Source of the DNA: Hyphomonadaceae bacterium
GTDB taxonomy: Bacteria > Pseudomonadota > Alphaproteobacteria > Caulobacterales > Hyphomonadaceae
Assembly (NCBI GenBank): GCA_030696545.1
Contig: JAUYSA010000122.1
Span: forward strand, 1-5,412
Direction: 5' to 3'
Length of the DNA: 5,412 bases
A program made the translations under genes and the position numbers. The notes beneath the pieces are model-generated. The model did not search any database. It was not told the origin of the DNA and was given only the letters and a program-made list of their open reading frames with translations. Positions 4,527-5,412 of this stretch are shown here, piece by piece; within the stretch, counting starts at the first letter, position 1; every line of letters starts with the position of its first letter.

Positions 4527-5412
4527 ATGAAATCTTCAGAACATATAACCCGCGCCGAAACGACTTTCCAGCGAGTCGGTGTCGCAGGCGCAGGAGCATG
4601 GGGATCGGCGCTCGCCATCTGCGCGCTCGCCGCAGGTCGCGACGTGAAAGTCTGGGCCCGCGAACCCGAGATCGCTGACGCCCTCTCCACTGGCGCCGGC
4701 AACCCCACCTTCCTGCCGAACACACCCATCCCTGCCCTGCCCGCCTCAACCGATATCGCGCACCTCTCGGATTGCGACGCGATCCTGCTCGTCGCCCCGG
4801 CCCAGCATCTCCGCGCCACCCTCAAATCCCTCGCACCGCACATCAAGCCCGGCACGCCCATCGCGCTCTGCTCGAAAGGCATAGAGCGCGGCACGCTCAA
4901 GCTGATGACAGACGTGCTTGCCGAAGAAGCGCCGCACGCCTCGCCCGCCGTCCTCTCCGGCCCCTCCTTCGCCATCGACGTCGCGCGCGGCCTGCCCACT
5001 GCCGTCACCCTCGCGTGCCCCGACCGCGCAGTCGGCGACGCCTGGCTGCGCTCGATCGGCCGTCCGCACTTCCGCATGTACTGGAGCGACGACCTCGTCG
5101 GCGCCGAAGCCGGCGGCGCGATCAAAAATGTTCTCGCCATCGCCTGCGGCGTCTGTGAAGGCATGGGCCTCGGCCGCTCCGCCCACGCCGCGCTCATCGC
5201 GCGCGGCTATGCCGAGATGACGCGCCTCGCCCTCGCGCTCGGCGCCGAGGCCGAAACGCTCACCGGCCTCTCCGGCCTCGGCGACCTCGTGCTCACCTGC
5301 TCGTCGGAAACCAGCCGCAACATGTCGCTCGGCCTCGCCCTCGGTGAAGGCCAGGCGCTCGCCGAAGTCCTCGGCGCGCGCAACTCGGTCACCGAAGGCG
5401 TCGCCACCGCGC
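4527..5412 (+). CDS. gpsA: Glycerol-3-phosphate dehydrogenase [NAD(P)+], 3' end cut by the window
   Basis: Cytosolic enzyme that reduces dihydroxyacetone phosphate to sn-glycerol-3-phosphate, the backbone of phospholipids. 295 codons are present with no stop, so the last part of a protein usually about 330 residues long is missing. The Rossmann dinucleotide motif GAGAWG is at residues 21-26, after RVGV. The catalytic-domain landmarks are CSKGIE (Lys117), LSGPSFAIDVARGLPTA, GAEAGGAIKNVLAIACG (Lys200, the expected catalytic lysine), LTGLSGLGDLVLTCSS and the cofactor-contacting Arg264-Asn265 in SRNMSLG, ending in NSVTEGVAT. The start at 4527 gives a 15-residue N-terminal extension before RVGV. 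An in-frame ATG at 4497 is possible, and neither has a Shine-Dalgarno. No start codon lies closer to the Rossmann fold. It is divergent from tetR and unlikely to be functionally tied to it. Confidence 0.96.
   Translation, partial: MKSSEHITRAETTFQRVGVAGAGAWGSALAICALAAGRDVKVWAREPEIADALSTGAGNPTFLPNTPIPALPASTDIAHLSDCDAILLVAPAQHLRATLKSLAPHIKPGTPIALCSKGIERGTLKLMTDVLAEEAPHASPAVLSGPSFAIDVARGLPTAVTLACPDRAVGDAWLRSIGRPHFRMYWSDDLVGAEAGGAIKNVLAIACGVCEGMGLGRSAHAALIARGYAEMTRLALALGAEAETLTGLSGLGDLVLTCSSETSRNMSLGLALGEGQALAEVLGARNSVTEGVATA

Noticed and set aside
4490..5197. Minus-strand 235-residue open frame opposite gpsA
   Set aside because: Antisense shadow. The plus strand encodes every GpsA motif in order, whereas this frame is Ser/Arg/Ala-rich without domains.

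Overview
The window is GC-rich, with G or C at most third codon positions. It looks like the chromosome of an alphaproteobacterium, plausibly of the Caulobacterales/Hyphomonadaceae type. That placement rests on protein flavour and on an exact TTAA-N7-TTAA (CtrA-type) site in an intergenic gap. It is an inference; no rRNA or other strong marker is present.

Layout from left to right: (1) 1-117 holds a compact dispersed-repeat-like inverted repeat made of two small hairpins. (2) 118-801, minus strand, is a PiuC/YbiX-type Fe(II)/2-oxoglutarate dioxygenase. (3) 802-904 holds a strong minus-strand Rho-independent terminator and, just upstream of it, a perfect 10-bp stem-loop that includes the receptor's stop codon and exposes CCUCCCC. 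(4) 890-3160, minus, is a complete 756-residue TonB-dependent siderophore receptor (Fiu/PiuA-like). (5) 3161-3503 has no protein gene. It contains a Fur-box-like site in front of the receptor and, on the minus strand, a candidate small RNA ending in a textbook terminator and displaying two CCUCCCC (anti-Shine-Dalgarno) motifs. (6) 3504-3635, minus, is a probable 43-residue single-pass membrane protein. (7) 3636-3884 is an AT-richer gap with an inverted repeat and the CtrA-type site. (8) 3885-4493, minus, is a TetR-family repressor. (9) 4527 to the window end, plus strand, is gpsA (glycerol-3-phosphate dehydrogenase), cut off by the window edge.

Receptor plus PiuC form a recognised iron-acquisition pair. 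The receptor should import an Fe(III)-siderophore across the outer membrane under Fur control, and PiuC is a cytosolic oxygenase whose substrate is not known. A strong terminator between them suggests that piuC is made at a lower level or from its own promoter. The TetR gene is divergent from gpsA across only 33 bp holding the perfect palindrome TGAACGTTCA. A 9/10 copy lies upstream of the small membrane protein, so the regulator probably controls itself and that small gene.

The most interesting signal is in RNA. Hairpins with 13-14-nt loops carrying CCUCCCC occur both at the receptor's stop codon and in the candidate sRNA upstream of the receptor, each followed by a Rho-independent terminator. 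This is the architecture of the alphaproteobacterial 'cuckoo'/CcsR-type sRNAs, found here beside an iron-uptake operon.
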